A stretch of DNA of 64,000 nucleotides. Source: Acidimicrobiaceae bacterium. Lineage in GTDB: Bacteria > Actinomycetota > Acidimicrobiia > Acidimicrobiales > Aldehydirespiratoraceae. Where the stretch lies: assembly GCA_009837445.1 (NCBI GenBank), contig VXTM01000007.1, positions 177,830 to 241,829 on the forward strand, given 5' to 3'. The position numbers and the translations under genes were made by a program. Below, one piece after another: positions 56,727-64,000 of the stretch. Every line of letters starts with the position of its first letter. Position 1 is the stretch's first letter. The notes under the pieces are model-generated. The model made no database searches. It worked only from the letters and a program-made list of their open reading frames with translations, and was not told the DNA's origin.

Positions 56727-59201
56727 TCACGCGCGTGGGGCCAGGTTGGCCGGATCGTAGGCGGGTTCGGCCAGCACGGTGGCCACCCGGCGCTCCCCCA
56801 GCAGGTCGAGCTCGAACGTCGAACCGGGGGCCTCGAACTCCGGGGCGACGTACACGAAGGCCAGGCTGCGGCCCACGGTGTGGCCCCAGGTGCCGCTGGT
56901 GGCGATGCCCATGACGTTGCCGTCGGCATCGAAGGCGGGTTCGTTGCCTCGCACGTCGTTGTCGGTGGCGTCCACCTCGCAGTACACCAGCACCATCGAC
57001 AGCGGCTCAGGCTGGTCGCGCCGGGCCACGGTGGCGTCACGGCCGACGAAGGGCCGGTCGAGGTCCACGAACCGCTCCAGGCGGGCCTCGATCGGGGTGA
57101 TCTCGGTGGTGAGCTCCGAGCCCCAAGCCTTGTAGGCCTTCTCGATGCGCATCACGTTCATGGCGTAGCTGCCGAAGTGAACCAGCCCGTGGGGCGCCCC
57201 AGCGGCCACCACCGCGTCGTACAGCTCGGCCAGGCGGCTTATACCGCAGTGCAGCTCCCAGCCCAGCTCACCCACGTACGACACCCGCAGGGCCAGGCAC
57301 GGCACCCCTGCCACCGTGATCTCCGCGGCGGTCAGCCATCTGAACGCCTCGTTGCTGAGGTCGGCGCCGGTGAGCGGAGCCAGCACGTTACGGGCCCGGG
57401 GACCGGTCACGGCCAGGATGCCGGTGGAGTCGGTGACGTCGGAGACGGTCACGTCCTCACCGTCGGCGACGTGCTGGACCAGCCAGTCGAGGTCGTGGCT
57501 CTGGCCCATGATGGCCGACGTCAGGTAGAAGCGGTCGGACGCCAGGCGGGCGATGGTCATTTCGCACTCGATGCCGCCCAACTCCGTGAGCATGTGCGTC
57601 AACCGGATCCCTCCGTCGCGGGCCGGCAGGCGGTTGGCCGACAGGCGGTCGAGCAGGGTGGCCGCGCCGGCTCCGGTCACCTCGAAGGAGGCGAAGGCGG
57701 TGATATCGGCAATCCCGACCCGTTCGCGGACCCCCCGCACCTCGTCGCCCACCGGGTCGAAGGCGTTGGAGCGGCGGAAGGAGTGCCGTTCGCCTGTGCC
57801 GTTGGGCGAGTAGTACTGGGGCCGCTCCCAGCCGTACACCTCCTGCCACTGGGCGCCCAGCCGGTCGAGGCGGTCGTAGATGGGGTTGGTCTTCTGGGGC
57901 CGGCCCGCGGCCCGGAACTCGCCGGGCAGGCGCACCTGGTACATCTCGTGGTACTCGTCGTGGGCTTTGGCGATGGCGAAGGTGGACCTGGGCCCAGTGT
58001 GGTCGCCGAAGCGGCGGGGGTCCATGCCCCGCACGTTGATCTCGGTCTGGCCGTGGACCATCCACTGGGCCAAGTACTTGCCCGCGCCCGGGCCCTGGGT
58101 GATGCCAATGGAGGCGCCGTTGCAGTGCCAGTAGTTGCGCAACCCCGGCGCCGGCCCCATCAGGTAACCGGAGTCGGGGGTGTGGGTGATGGGGCCCGAC
58201 ACAATCTGCTTGATGCCGGCCTCGGCGAAGGCCGGTATGCGCATGGCGGTGTACTCCAGGCACTCCTCGAGCACGTCGACGTTCTCGCCGGTGAGGTGGA
58301 AGTCGTGGGCCCAGTCGATGCCCTCGACGCCGTAGACCCGGGAGTCGGACATCTCGTAGGGGCCGACCAGCAGGCCGTCGATCTCGCGGCGGTAGTAGCA
58401 CGACGCCCGGGGGTCGCGGGTCACCGGCGGCTCGAAGCCGAGGTCGATCATGGCCTGCATGGGCTCGGTGACCAGGTACTGGTGGATGACCGAGACCACG
58501 GGCACGTCCAGCCCGACCATGGCCCCGAGCTGGGGGGCGTAGTGGCCGGCCGCATTCACGACGTGGTCGCACACGATCCGGTAGCTGTCGGCTGTCTCGC
58601 CGTTGGCGGCCGTCTTCATACCGCCGGGGGTGGCGACTATCTCCCAGCGCCCGTCGGGCAGGTGGCTCATGCCGGTGACCATCGTGTGGCGCCGGATCTC
58701 GCAGCCGAGGTTGCGGGCACCCCGGGCCATGGCGTTGGTGCAGCCCGACGGGTCGGTCCAGCCGTCGTTGGGGGTGTAGAACCCGAGCTTCACGTCGCTG
58801 AGGTCCTCCAGCAGCGGGTGACGCTCACAGATCTCCGAGGGACCGATCAGGTGCGACTCGATGCCGATCTGGGTGAGCATGGCGTGCACGTAGCGGTGCC
58901 AGTCCACCTCGTCGTCGGTGCGGGCCAGCCGGATGGCGCCGCAGCCGTGCCAGCCGGCCGACAGCCCGGTCTCGGCCTCCAGGCGGGGGTAGAGCGCCAC
59001 CGCCTCCTCGTGAACCTTGGCCATGTTCAGGTCGCCGATGAAGTTCGGGATCAGCCCAGCTGCGTGCCAGGTGGACCCCGACGTCAGCTCGCCCTTCTCC
59101 AGCAGGACGGTGTCGGTCCAGCCCTCCTGGGCCAGGTAGTACAGCAGGCCGACCCCCATGGCCCCGCCGCCGATGATCACGCACCGCGCCTCTTGTGTCA
59201 C
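56727..59201 (-). CDS. Dimethylglycine/sarcosine dehydrogenase-like FAD-GcvT protein
   Basis: 824 residues. FAD Rossmann motif VIIGGGAMGVGLLYYLA, then GSTWHAAGL with His for covalent FAD, are the DMGDH hallmark. The C-terminal GcvT domains (about 430-824; IADITAFASFEVTGAGA, YVGELGWELH, KAYKAWGSELTTEI) use tetrahydrofolate as methylene acceptor. It probably demethylates a di- or monomethyl amino acid. GTG 59201 has GGAGGGG upstream. It sits between MttB and the Rieske gene. Confidence 0.88.
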   Translation of the reverse strand: MTQEARCVIIGGGAMGVGLLYYLAQEGWTDTVLLEKGELTSGSTWHAAGLIPNFIGDLNMAKVHEEAVALYPRLEAETGLSAGWHGCGAIRLARTDDEVDWHRYVHAMLTQIGIESHLIGPSEICERHPLLEDLSDVKLGFYTPNDGWTDPSGCTNAMARGARNLGCEIRRHTMVTGMSHLPDGRWEIVATPGGMKTAANGETADSYRIVCDHVVNAAGHYAPQLGAMVGLDVPVVSVIHQYLVTEPMQAMIDLGFEPPVTRDPRASCYYRREIDGLLVGPYEMSDSRVYGVEGIDWAHDFHLTGENVDVLEECLEYTAMRIPAFAEAGIKQIVSGPITHTPDSGYLMGPAPGLRNYWHCNGASIGITQGPGAGKYLAQWMVHGQTEINVRGMDPRRFGDHTGPRSTFAIAKAHDEYHEMYQVRLPGEFRAAGRPQKTNPIYDRLDRLGAQWQEVYGWERPQYYSPNGTGERHSFRRSNAFDPVGDEVRGVRERVGIADITAFASFEVTGAGAATLLDRLSANRLPARDGGIRLTHMLTELGGIECEMTIARLASDRFYLTSAIMGQSHDLDWLVQHVADGEDVTVSDVTDSTGILAVTGPRARNVLAPLTGADLSNEAFRWLTAAEITVAGVPCLALRVSYVGELGWELHCGISRLAELYDAVVAAGAPHGLVHFGSYAMNVMRIEKAYKAWGSELTTEITPIEARLERFVDLDRPFVGRDATVARRDQPEPLSMVLVYCEVDATDNDVRGNEPAFDADGNVMGIATSGTWGHTVGRSLAFVYVAPEFEAPGSTFELDLLGERRVATVLAEPAYDPANLAPRA

Positions 59202-59300
59202 GGCCCCTCCCGAAGGTGTGCGCACCAGCGCCGCGTCAGCAGGCCGCGGCGAGCCGAGAGTGTAGTTGCGGCGCGGCCCCTCAGGTAGCCGGAGCCGAAA

Positions 59301-59573
59301 CTATCCGCTGGGGTAGATCAGCCACAGAACGGAGAGCAGGACCCAGGTGGACACGACCAGCCAGTAGGTGACCGGCTCGTGGCGGCGGGTGACGCGCAGG
59401 ATGAAGTGGCTCTCACCGGTCGCTAGGTCGTATGCGGCCCACGCGAGGAACAGCACGGCGTAGATCCAGTACTGGCCGGCCAGGGTCATCAACCAGAGCG
59501 TCGCCAGCGCGACCCAGACGGGCCACGCTCCCCGTATACGGGTGGGCGACGAGTGCTGCCAGGTGGGGATCAT
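59301..59573 (-). CDS. Small membrane protein
   Basis: 90 residues with three hydrophobic segments: VWVALATLWLMTLAG, WIYAVLFLAWAAY and WLVVSTWVLLSVLWLIY. The basic HFILRVTRRHEP lies between the last two. No family recognised. ATG overlaps the Rieske gene stop by 4 bp, so it is translationally coupled and may anchor or assist the oxygenase, or transport its substrate; neither is shown. Confidence 0.65.
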   Translation of the reverse strand: MIPTWQHSSPTRIRGAWPVWVALATLWLMTLAGQYWIYAVLFLAWAAYDLATGESHFILRVTRRHEPVTYWLVVSTWVLLSVLWLIYPSG

Positions 59574-60658
59574 GTTCTTGCCTCCGTGTGGACGCCGGGT
59601 GGTTCGATGCCGTTGAGCCGCCAGTTGAGGTAGTGGCCGAAGTCGGCGACGACCTTCTCGGCGGGAACAAGCCGCCCAGGCGAGAAGTCGCCGGATACGC
59701 CCCGCTGGCCCCGTTCGCAGATGGCCTTGTCCTCAGGCAGGAAATTCGGCAACGAGTACGAGGAACCCATGGTCCGGCTGATCCACCTGTAGAGCCAGCC
59801 GCTGGAACCTCGGGGGGCCGAGCTGTAGGCGCCCCCGGTGCGCACCGCGCACCGGGTGCCACCGATGGGGTGCACCGCCTGCCAGTAGAAGGCACCGGAG
59901 TTGAACACGCCCACGAAGCTGGGCGGCAGGCTGATGAGCAGGTAGTCATCAGCGCCCTCTACGCGGCCGCCGGTTGCGGTGGCCCTGGCCGAGCCCGTGA
60001 TGTAGTAGGCGTCCCTGGTGGGCGTGTACGGCTCAAGCGTCTTGGGGTGGACCTGAAACAGGTGGTAGCTCTCCATAGCGTTGACGATGGCCAGCTTCCA
60101 GTTGCAGTCCCATTGCTGCGTCTCCTGGTAGTCCGAGTAGTGGTGCAGTTCGTCGATGCCACGATCGATCACATGGGGATCCACCGCCGCGAAACGCTCG
60201 GCAACCCGCTCCACCTCCGGCCTGAGGCTCACGAAGATCAGACCGTGCCATGACTCCACCCGGTACTCCGGCAGGCAGTGCTCGGCCTTGTCGACTTCGT
60301 CCTTCGATGTAAATGGCGCCGCCAACAGCTGGCCGCTGTCGTTGTAGGTCCAGGCGTGGTAGGGGCACTGGATGCGCTTGGCCCTGGCCGGGCGCTCCAC
60401 CAGCATCGTGCCCCGGTGGGCGCACAGGTTGGAAAGAGCGCGGAGTTCTCCCTCCTGGTTGCGCAGAAGCAGCACCGGCTGATCGCCGACTATGACCGGT
60501 AGCTGGTCGCCGGGCGCAGCGACGGCGTCTTCGGTGGTGACGAACACCCAGTCGGCGTGCCAGATGCCGTCCATCTCGGCCGCGTGGACAACCGGGTCCC
60601 GGTAGAAGGCGTTGGGAAGGGCATGCTCTGGATCGAAGGTCACTGCGGGTGCGGTCAT
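59570..60658 (-). CDS. Rieske-type oxygenase, alpha-subunit family
   Basis: 362 residues. Rieske cluster: CAHRGTML and CPYHAWTY (Cys-x-His and Cys-x2-His). Mononuclear iron: NAMESYHLFQVHP supplies two His, with an Asp likely downstream. It resembles the oxygenases that demethylate glycine betaine and related compounds (GbcA/CntA type), though shorter than typical (about 400-430). Leaderless start: TAGGCT (60666-60671) lies 7 nt before ATG 60658, with TTGCAA 16 bp further. No dedicated reductase is nearby. Confidence 0.85.
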   Translation of the reverse strand: MTAPAVTFDPEHALPNAFYRDPVVHAAEMDGIWHADWVFVTTEDAVAAPGDQLPVIVGDQPVLLLRNQEGELRALSNLCAHRGTMLVERPARAKRIQCPYHAWTYNDSGQLLAAPFTSKDEVDKAEHCLPEYRVESWHGLIFVSLRPEVERVAERFAAVDPHVIDRGIDELHHYSDYQETQQWDCNWKLAIVNAMESYHLFQVHPKTLEPYTPTRDAYYITGSARATATGGRVEGADDYLLISLPPSFVGVFNSGAFYWQAVHPIGGTRCAVRTGGAYSSAPRGSSGWLYRWISRTMGSSYSLPNFLPEDKAICERGQRGVSGDFSPGRLVPAEKVVADFGHYLNWRLNGIEPPGVHTEART

Positions 60659-60717
60659 GGCAATCAGCCTAGCATTAATGCCGTACTTTGCAAACGGCCG
60701 TTGATATAATGCGCCAT
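60659..60717. promoter_or_regulatory. Divergent promoters of the Rieske and PaaX genes with palindrome
   Basis: Minus strand: TTGCAA (60688-60693), 16 bp, TAGGCT (60666-60671), then 7 nt to ATG. Plus strand: TATAAT (60705-60710), then 7 nt to ATG 60718. A 10-bp palindrome AACGGCCGTT (60693-60702) lies between them and abuts both, a likely site for the PaaX-type regulator. Confidence 0.6.
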
Positions 60718-61686
60718 ATGGATGACACGCCGGCCGGCTCGGGAGCAGACCAGAGTGGCGTTCTGCCCACCCGCATGCTCGTGCTGTCGGCGATCGGCGC
60801 GGACGGCACGCTCGATGCCGGATCGCTCTTCGCGGTGGCCGGGGTAGCGGGGCACAGCGACAAGGCCATGAGGGACTGCCTGGCCCGGGTCGTGCGGGAC
60901 GGGCTCCTGACCCGCGTCGAAGGCCGTGGGCGCTCGGCGCAGTACGTGGCGACCAGCCTGGGGAAAGCCGAACTGGACGCCGACATCGGGTGGACGGCGT
61001 TCGCGCATCGGGTAGACGCCGGTCTCGAGCCGTGGGACGGCTGCTGGCACCTCATCGGCTTCGAGATCCCCGAGAGGCGCCGGGGTGCACGCGACGCCCT
61101 CCGAAGTCTTCTTGTCGAGTCGGGCGCCGCGCCTGTGCAGTCGGGCCTGTATCTCCACGCCGGCGACCTCTCCGACTTCGTACGCCAACTCGCCTCCCAC
61201 CTTGGGGTGTCTGGAGCGGTCACCAGCTTCGTAACCACAACCATCCAGGTCGGGGAGCACACGCGACCCGCCGAGATCGTGAACCGTCTCTGGCCGCTGG
61301 CCCCGCTCGCCGACCGCTACGACGCGATCGAGCAGCGGCTGATCTCCATCGTCGAGCACGCCCCGATCACAGACGACGACATGCTTGCGGCCTCCATGCT
61401 CTCAGCCACGCTCGACACCGAAGCAGTGCTTCGGAGCGATCCGCTGCTGCCCGCAGAGCTTCTCCCGGCCGACTGGGCCGGTGAGCGGGCCCGGCGGGCC
61501 TTCAGAGCGGCCCATTCGGCGGTAAGCGCTCACAGCGAGCTGTTCGCCAACTCCCAGCTGATGCAGTCCTTCGCCATAGAGATCGACCGCTCCCTGGGCG
61601 AGACGTCGACCGCGTTCTGGAGCCGGTGGTTCCCCCGCCTGATGGACGCCTACAAGTCCAGACTGCCCCCGGCCGCAACCGCCTGA
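60718..61686 (+). CDS. PaaX-family transcriptional regulator
   Basis: 322 residues. N-terminal winged helix (LPTRMLVLSAIGADGTLDAGS, read as two adjoining parts; MRDCLARVVRDGLLTRVEGRG), then PaaX core WDGCWHLIGFEIPE, GAAPVQSGLYLHAGD and C-terminal helices. Known PaaX proteins sense CoA-thioesters of aromatic acids; here the target is more likely the divergent Rieske/amine genes. A longer frame from 60688 is rejected because TATAAT lies 7 nt before ATG 60718. Confidence 0.86.
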   Translation: MDDTPAGSGADQSGVLPTRMLVLSAIGADGTLDAGSLFAVAGVAGHSDKAMRDCLARVVRDGLLTRVEGRGRSAQYVATSLGKAELDADIGWTAFAHRVDAGLEPWDGCWHLIGFEIPERRRGARDALRSLLVESGAAPVQSGLYLHAGDLSDFVRQLASHLGVSGAVTSFVTTTIQVGEHTRPAEIVNRLWPLAPLADRYDAIEQRLISIVEHAPITDDDMLAASMLSATLDTEAVLRSDPLLPAELLPADWAGERARRAFRAAHSAVSAHSELFANSQLMQSFAIEIDRSLGETSTAFWSRWFPRLMDAYKSRLPPAATA

Positions 61687-61703
61687 GTGCCCGGGTCTCT
61701 GCG

Positions 61704-64000
61704 CTAGGGGCCGTCGGTCAGGCGGACTCGCTGGTTGCGGGGGTCGTAGTAGCTACGGATCGATGGGGTGGCCGGCACCAGCTCGCCGCCGACGTTTATC
61801 TCGAAGGTCCCCGCGTCGAGCCACTCCTGGATCACTCCCTCGTTGCCTGGCCGGTGCAGGTAACCCATGGTCAGGCAGCGGTCCTCGATGTAGCTCCACA
61901 TCGACGAGGTGGTGCTGCCCACCGGCTCACCGTCGCGCAGGATGGGATCGTCGTGGTAGCAGAGCATCTCGGGATGCTCCAAGCGGAACTGGATCAGGCG
62001 CTTGTTGCGGGGCTGCTCCCGCTGATTCTCCAGCGCGGTCCGTCCGTTCCACGGGTTGGGTTTGTCCCAGCCGATGGTGAAGCCCAGCCCGGCCTCGATC
62101 GGGGTGTCCTCGTCGGTTATGTCGTGGCCCCAGTGGCGGTAACCCGACTCCAGCCGCAGCGTGTTCATGGCGTGGTAGCCGGCCATGGCGAGGCCGTGGG
62201 GCTCCCCCGATGCGACCAGGGCGTCGAACAGGTCCACGGCATGCTCGTTGGGCAGGTACAGCTCCCAGCCCAGCTCGCCCACGTAGCTCATGCGCAGGGC
62301 CAGCACGTCGATCCCGGCGATCTCGATGCGCTGGGAGGTGGCGAACGGGAAGTCGATGTTGCTGAGCGACGCGTCGGTGAGCGGACCGAGCACGAACCGG
62401 GCCTTGGGGCCCATCAGCCCAATCATGGCCCAATGCTCGGTGATGTCGGCAATGTCCACGTCCCGGCCGCGGCAGGCCCGGCGCAGGCGGGCCCAGTCCC
62501 GGGTCTGGGCCGCGGCCGCGGTCACAACCAGGAAGCGGTCCAGGCCCAGGCGGGTGACGGTGAGGTCGGCCTCGATCCCGCCCCGGTCGTTGCACCACTG
62601 GGTGTACACCGCCTTGCCCACCGGCACGTCGATGCGGGCTGTGCTCAGCTCGTCGAGCACGAGCAGCGAGTCGGGACCGTCCACCGTGAACTTGGCGAAC
62701 GACGTCTGGTCGAACAGCGCGACCCGCTCCCGCACCGCCCGGCACTCCTCACCGGCGTTGGCCCACCAGTTCTGATTGCCGTAGCTGTAGACGTACTCGC
62801 GGGCCTGGCTCTCGAAGGCGTACCAGTTGGGCCGCTCCCAACCAGCGGTCTCGCCCCAGACCGCTCCGGCCGCGTCCAGGCGGTCGTGCAGCGGCGACAC
62901 CCGCTGGCCCCGAGCGCTCTGGTACTGGAGGAAAGGCCAGTGCATTGCGTACAGCAGCCCCAGGCTCTCGGGGACGCGCTCGGCCAGGTAGGCGGGGTCG
63001 GCCTGGAACGGAAAGGCCCGGCGGATGTCCACCGACGACAGGTCCATGGGCGGGTGGCGGTCGGCGACCCAGTCGGCCAGGGCCCAGCCGACTCCGCCCG
63101 CGGACTGGATGCCCACCGAATTGAACCCGGCGGCTACGAAGCAGCCGTCCACCTCGGGCGACTCGCCCAAGTAGTAGACCCCGTCGGGGGTGAAGGCCTC
63201 GGGGCCGTTGAGGAACAGCTGGATGCCGCACTCCCCCAGCGCCGGAACCCGGTGGATGGACCGCTCGAAGATCGGGCCGATGTGGTCCCAGTCCTCGGCC
63301 AGCGTGCCGAACGAGAAGTCCCGGGGTATTCCGTCGAGCTTCCACACCTTGCCCCGGGGCTCGAAGAACCCGGCCATGAGCTTGCCGGTCTCCTCCTTGA
63401 AGTAGGTGTAGTTCGCGGGGTCCCGCAGCACCGGCGTGTCGGGGTCCAGGCCGAGCGGCTCCGACACGACGTAGAAGTGCTCGCAGGCCTGCAGCGGCAC
63501 GTTGACCCCGATCTGGGCCGCGAGCTGGCGGGTCCAGATGCCGGTGGCCAGAACCACGGTCTCGGTCTCGATGCTGCCCTGCTCGGTGTCGACGCCTGAG
63601 ATGGCGCCGTCGGCGGTGCGCAGCCCGGTGACGGAAACGCCCTCGACGATGCGCACCCCCCGGCTGCGGGCCCCCTTGGCCATGGCCATGGTGGTGTCCA
63701 CCGGCGAAGTGTGGCCGTCGCGGGGGATGTACAGGGCGCCCACGATGTCGTCGCTGCGGATCAGCGGCCAGCGCTCCCGCAGCTCGTCGATGTCGATCTC
63801 GCGGGTCTCGACCCCGAGCGACACCGCCATGGCCGCGCCCCTCCTGATCTCCTCCCAGCGCTCGGCGTCGGCCGCCACCGAGATCGACCCGGGTGTCCGG
63901 CATCCGGTGGCCTGGCCGGTCTCGTCCTCCAGCGCCTCGTAGAGCCGGGCCGAGTAGGTGGCCAGCTTGGTGAGGCTGAAGGTCGACTTGAGCTGGGCCA
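61704..64000 (-). CDS. Second dimethylglycine/sarcosine dehydrogenase-like protein (partial)
   Basis: The frame is open from the stop at 61704 to the right edge of the window, so the N terminus and FAD-binding motif lie outside. Visible parts: YSARLYEALEDETGQATGCR near the edge, GGCFVAAGFNSVGIQSAGG-like FAD segment (GCFVAAGFNSVGIQSAGGVG), and the GcvT half with YVGELGWELYLPNE and MNTLRLESGYRHWGHD. It is related to, but not a close copy of, the 56.7-kb paralogue. It converges on the PaaX gene (17 bp between stops). Confidence 0.87.
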   Translation of the reverse strand, partial: AQLKSTFSLTKLATYSARLYEALEDETGQATGCRTPGSISVAADAERWEEIRRGAAMAVSLGVETREIDIDELRERWPLIRSDDIVGALYIPRDGHTSPVDTTMAMAKGARSRGVRIVEGVSVTGLRTADGAISGVDTEQGSIETETVVLATGIWTRQLAAQIGVNVPLQACEHFYVVSEPLGLDPDTPVLRDPANYTYFKEETGKLMAGFFEPRGKVWKLDGIPRDFSFGTLAEDWDHIGPIFERSIHRVPALGECGIQLFLNGPEAFTPDGVYYLGESPEVDGCFVAAGFNSVGIQSAGGVGWALADWVADRHPPMDLSSVDIRRAFPFQADPAYLAERVPESLGLLYAMHWPFLQYQSARGQRVSPLHDRLDAAGAVWGETAGWERPNWYAFESQAREYVYSYGNQNWWANAGEECRAVRERVALFDQTSFAKFTVDGPDSLLVLDELSTARIDVPVGKAVYTQWCNDRGGIEADLTVTRLGLDRFLVVTAAAAQTRDWARLRRACRGRDVDIADITEHWAMIGLMGPKARFVLGPLTDASLSNIDFPFATSQRIEIAGIDVLALRMSYVGELGWELYLPNEHAVDLFDALVASGEPHGLAMAGYHAMNTLRLESGYRHWGHDITDEDTPIEAGLGFTIGWDKPNPWNGRTALENQREQPRNKRLIQFRLEHPEMLCYHDDPILRDGEPVGSTTSSMWSYIEDRCLTMGYLHRPGNEGVIQEWLDAGTFEINVGGELVPATPSIRSYYDPRNQRVRLTDGP

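Noticed and set aside
54951..59288. Very long plus-strand frame (1445 codons)
   Set aside because: Antisense of the ferredoxin, MttB and dehydrogenase genes; His/Val/Gly/Arg-rich composition, caused by high GC.

Overview
This window comes from a high-GC Gram-positive bacterium (Actinomycetota, probably Acidimicrobiia or a relative). The evidence is GC-rich codon use, an HspR-type dnaK operon, a trpG/pknB/pstP neighbourhood like that of mycobacteria, and many genes that appear to be transcribed without a leader (TAnnnT about 6-8 nt before the start codon). The lineage is inferred from gene content only; no rRNA gene is present.

Region 1 (1-13.6 kb) is core genome. purA and purB (AMP synthesis) lie downstream of a complete stress operon dnaK-grpE-dnaJ-hspR-clpB, with a HAIR-like HspR operator upstream of dnaK. 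Divergent from it are phosphoglycerate mutase, a membrane Fe-S oxidoreductase resembling EtfD, and a PabA/TrpG glutamine amidotransferase.

Region 2 (13.6-29 kb) holds the PASTA kinase PknB and phosphatase PstP, tRNA-Leu(CAG), and a histidine-utilisation locus. In that locus hutH and an IclR-type regulator face a hutU-def-hutF-hutI operon in which a peptide-deformylase homologue sits where an N-formylglutamate deformylase would be expected. It is followed by a DAO-type flavoenzyme, an MBL-fold hydrolase, prephenate dehydratase, tRNA-Ser(TGA), a secreted pectinacetylesterase-like lipoprotein and tRNA-Ser(GCT).

Region 3 (29.0-45.8 kb) is an accessory island that starts at the 3' end of tRNA-Ser(GCT). 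An 11-bp repeat (CGCTAGCTAGC) occurs at both edges. Coding density and GC are lower than in the flanks. It holds mobile-element debris (transposase-like remnant, KAP NTPase remnant, frameshifted prim-pol primase) and several small gene sets that look like defence or conflict modules: a three-gene TIGR04255/HTH/unknown operon, a DUF4062 plus partner pair, a Ser/Thr kinase with back-to-back and neighbouring small genes and an AbrB-like regulator, and a GIY-YIG/HEPN-like/DUF429 series. None is assigned a proven function here.

Region 4 (45.8-64 kb) returns to core and metabolic genes: a FecBCDE-like iron ABC transporter, branched-chain aminotransferase, PAS-LuxR and TetR regulators, tRNA-Arg(ACG), an EF-G-like GTPase, and then a methylated-amine/betaine catabolic cluster (ferredoxin, non-pyrrolysine MttB homologue, two dimethylglycine/sarcosine dehydrogenase-like FAD-GcvT proteins, a Rieske oxygenase and a PaaX-type regulator). 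The last gene runs off the right edge.
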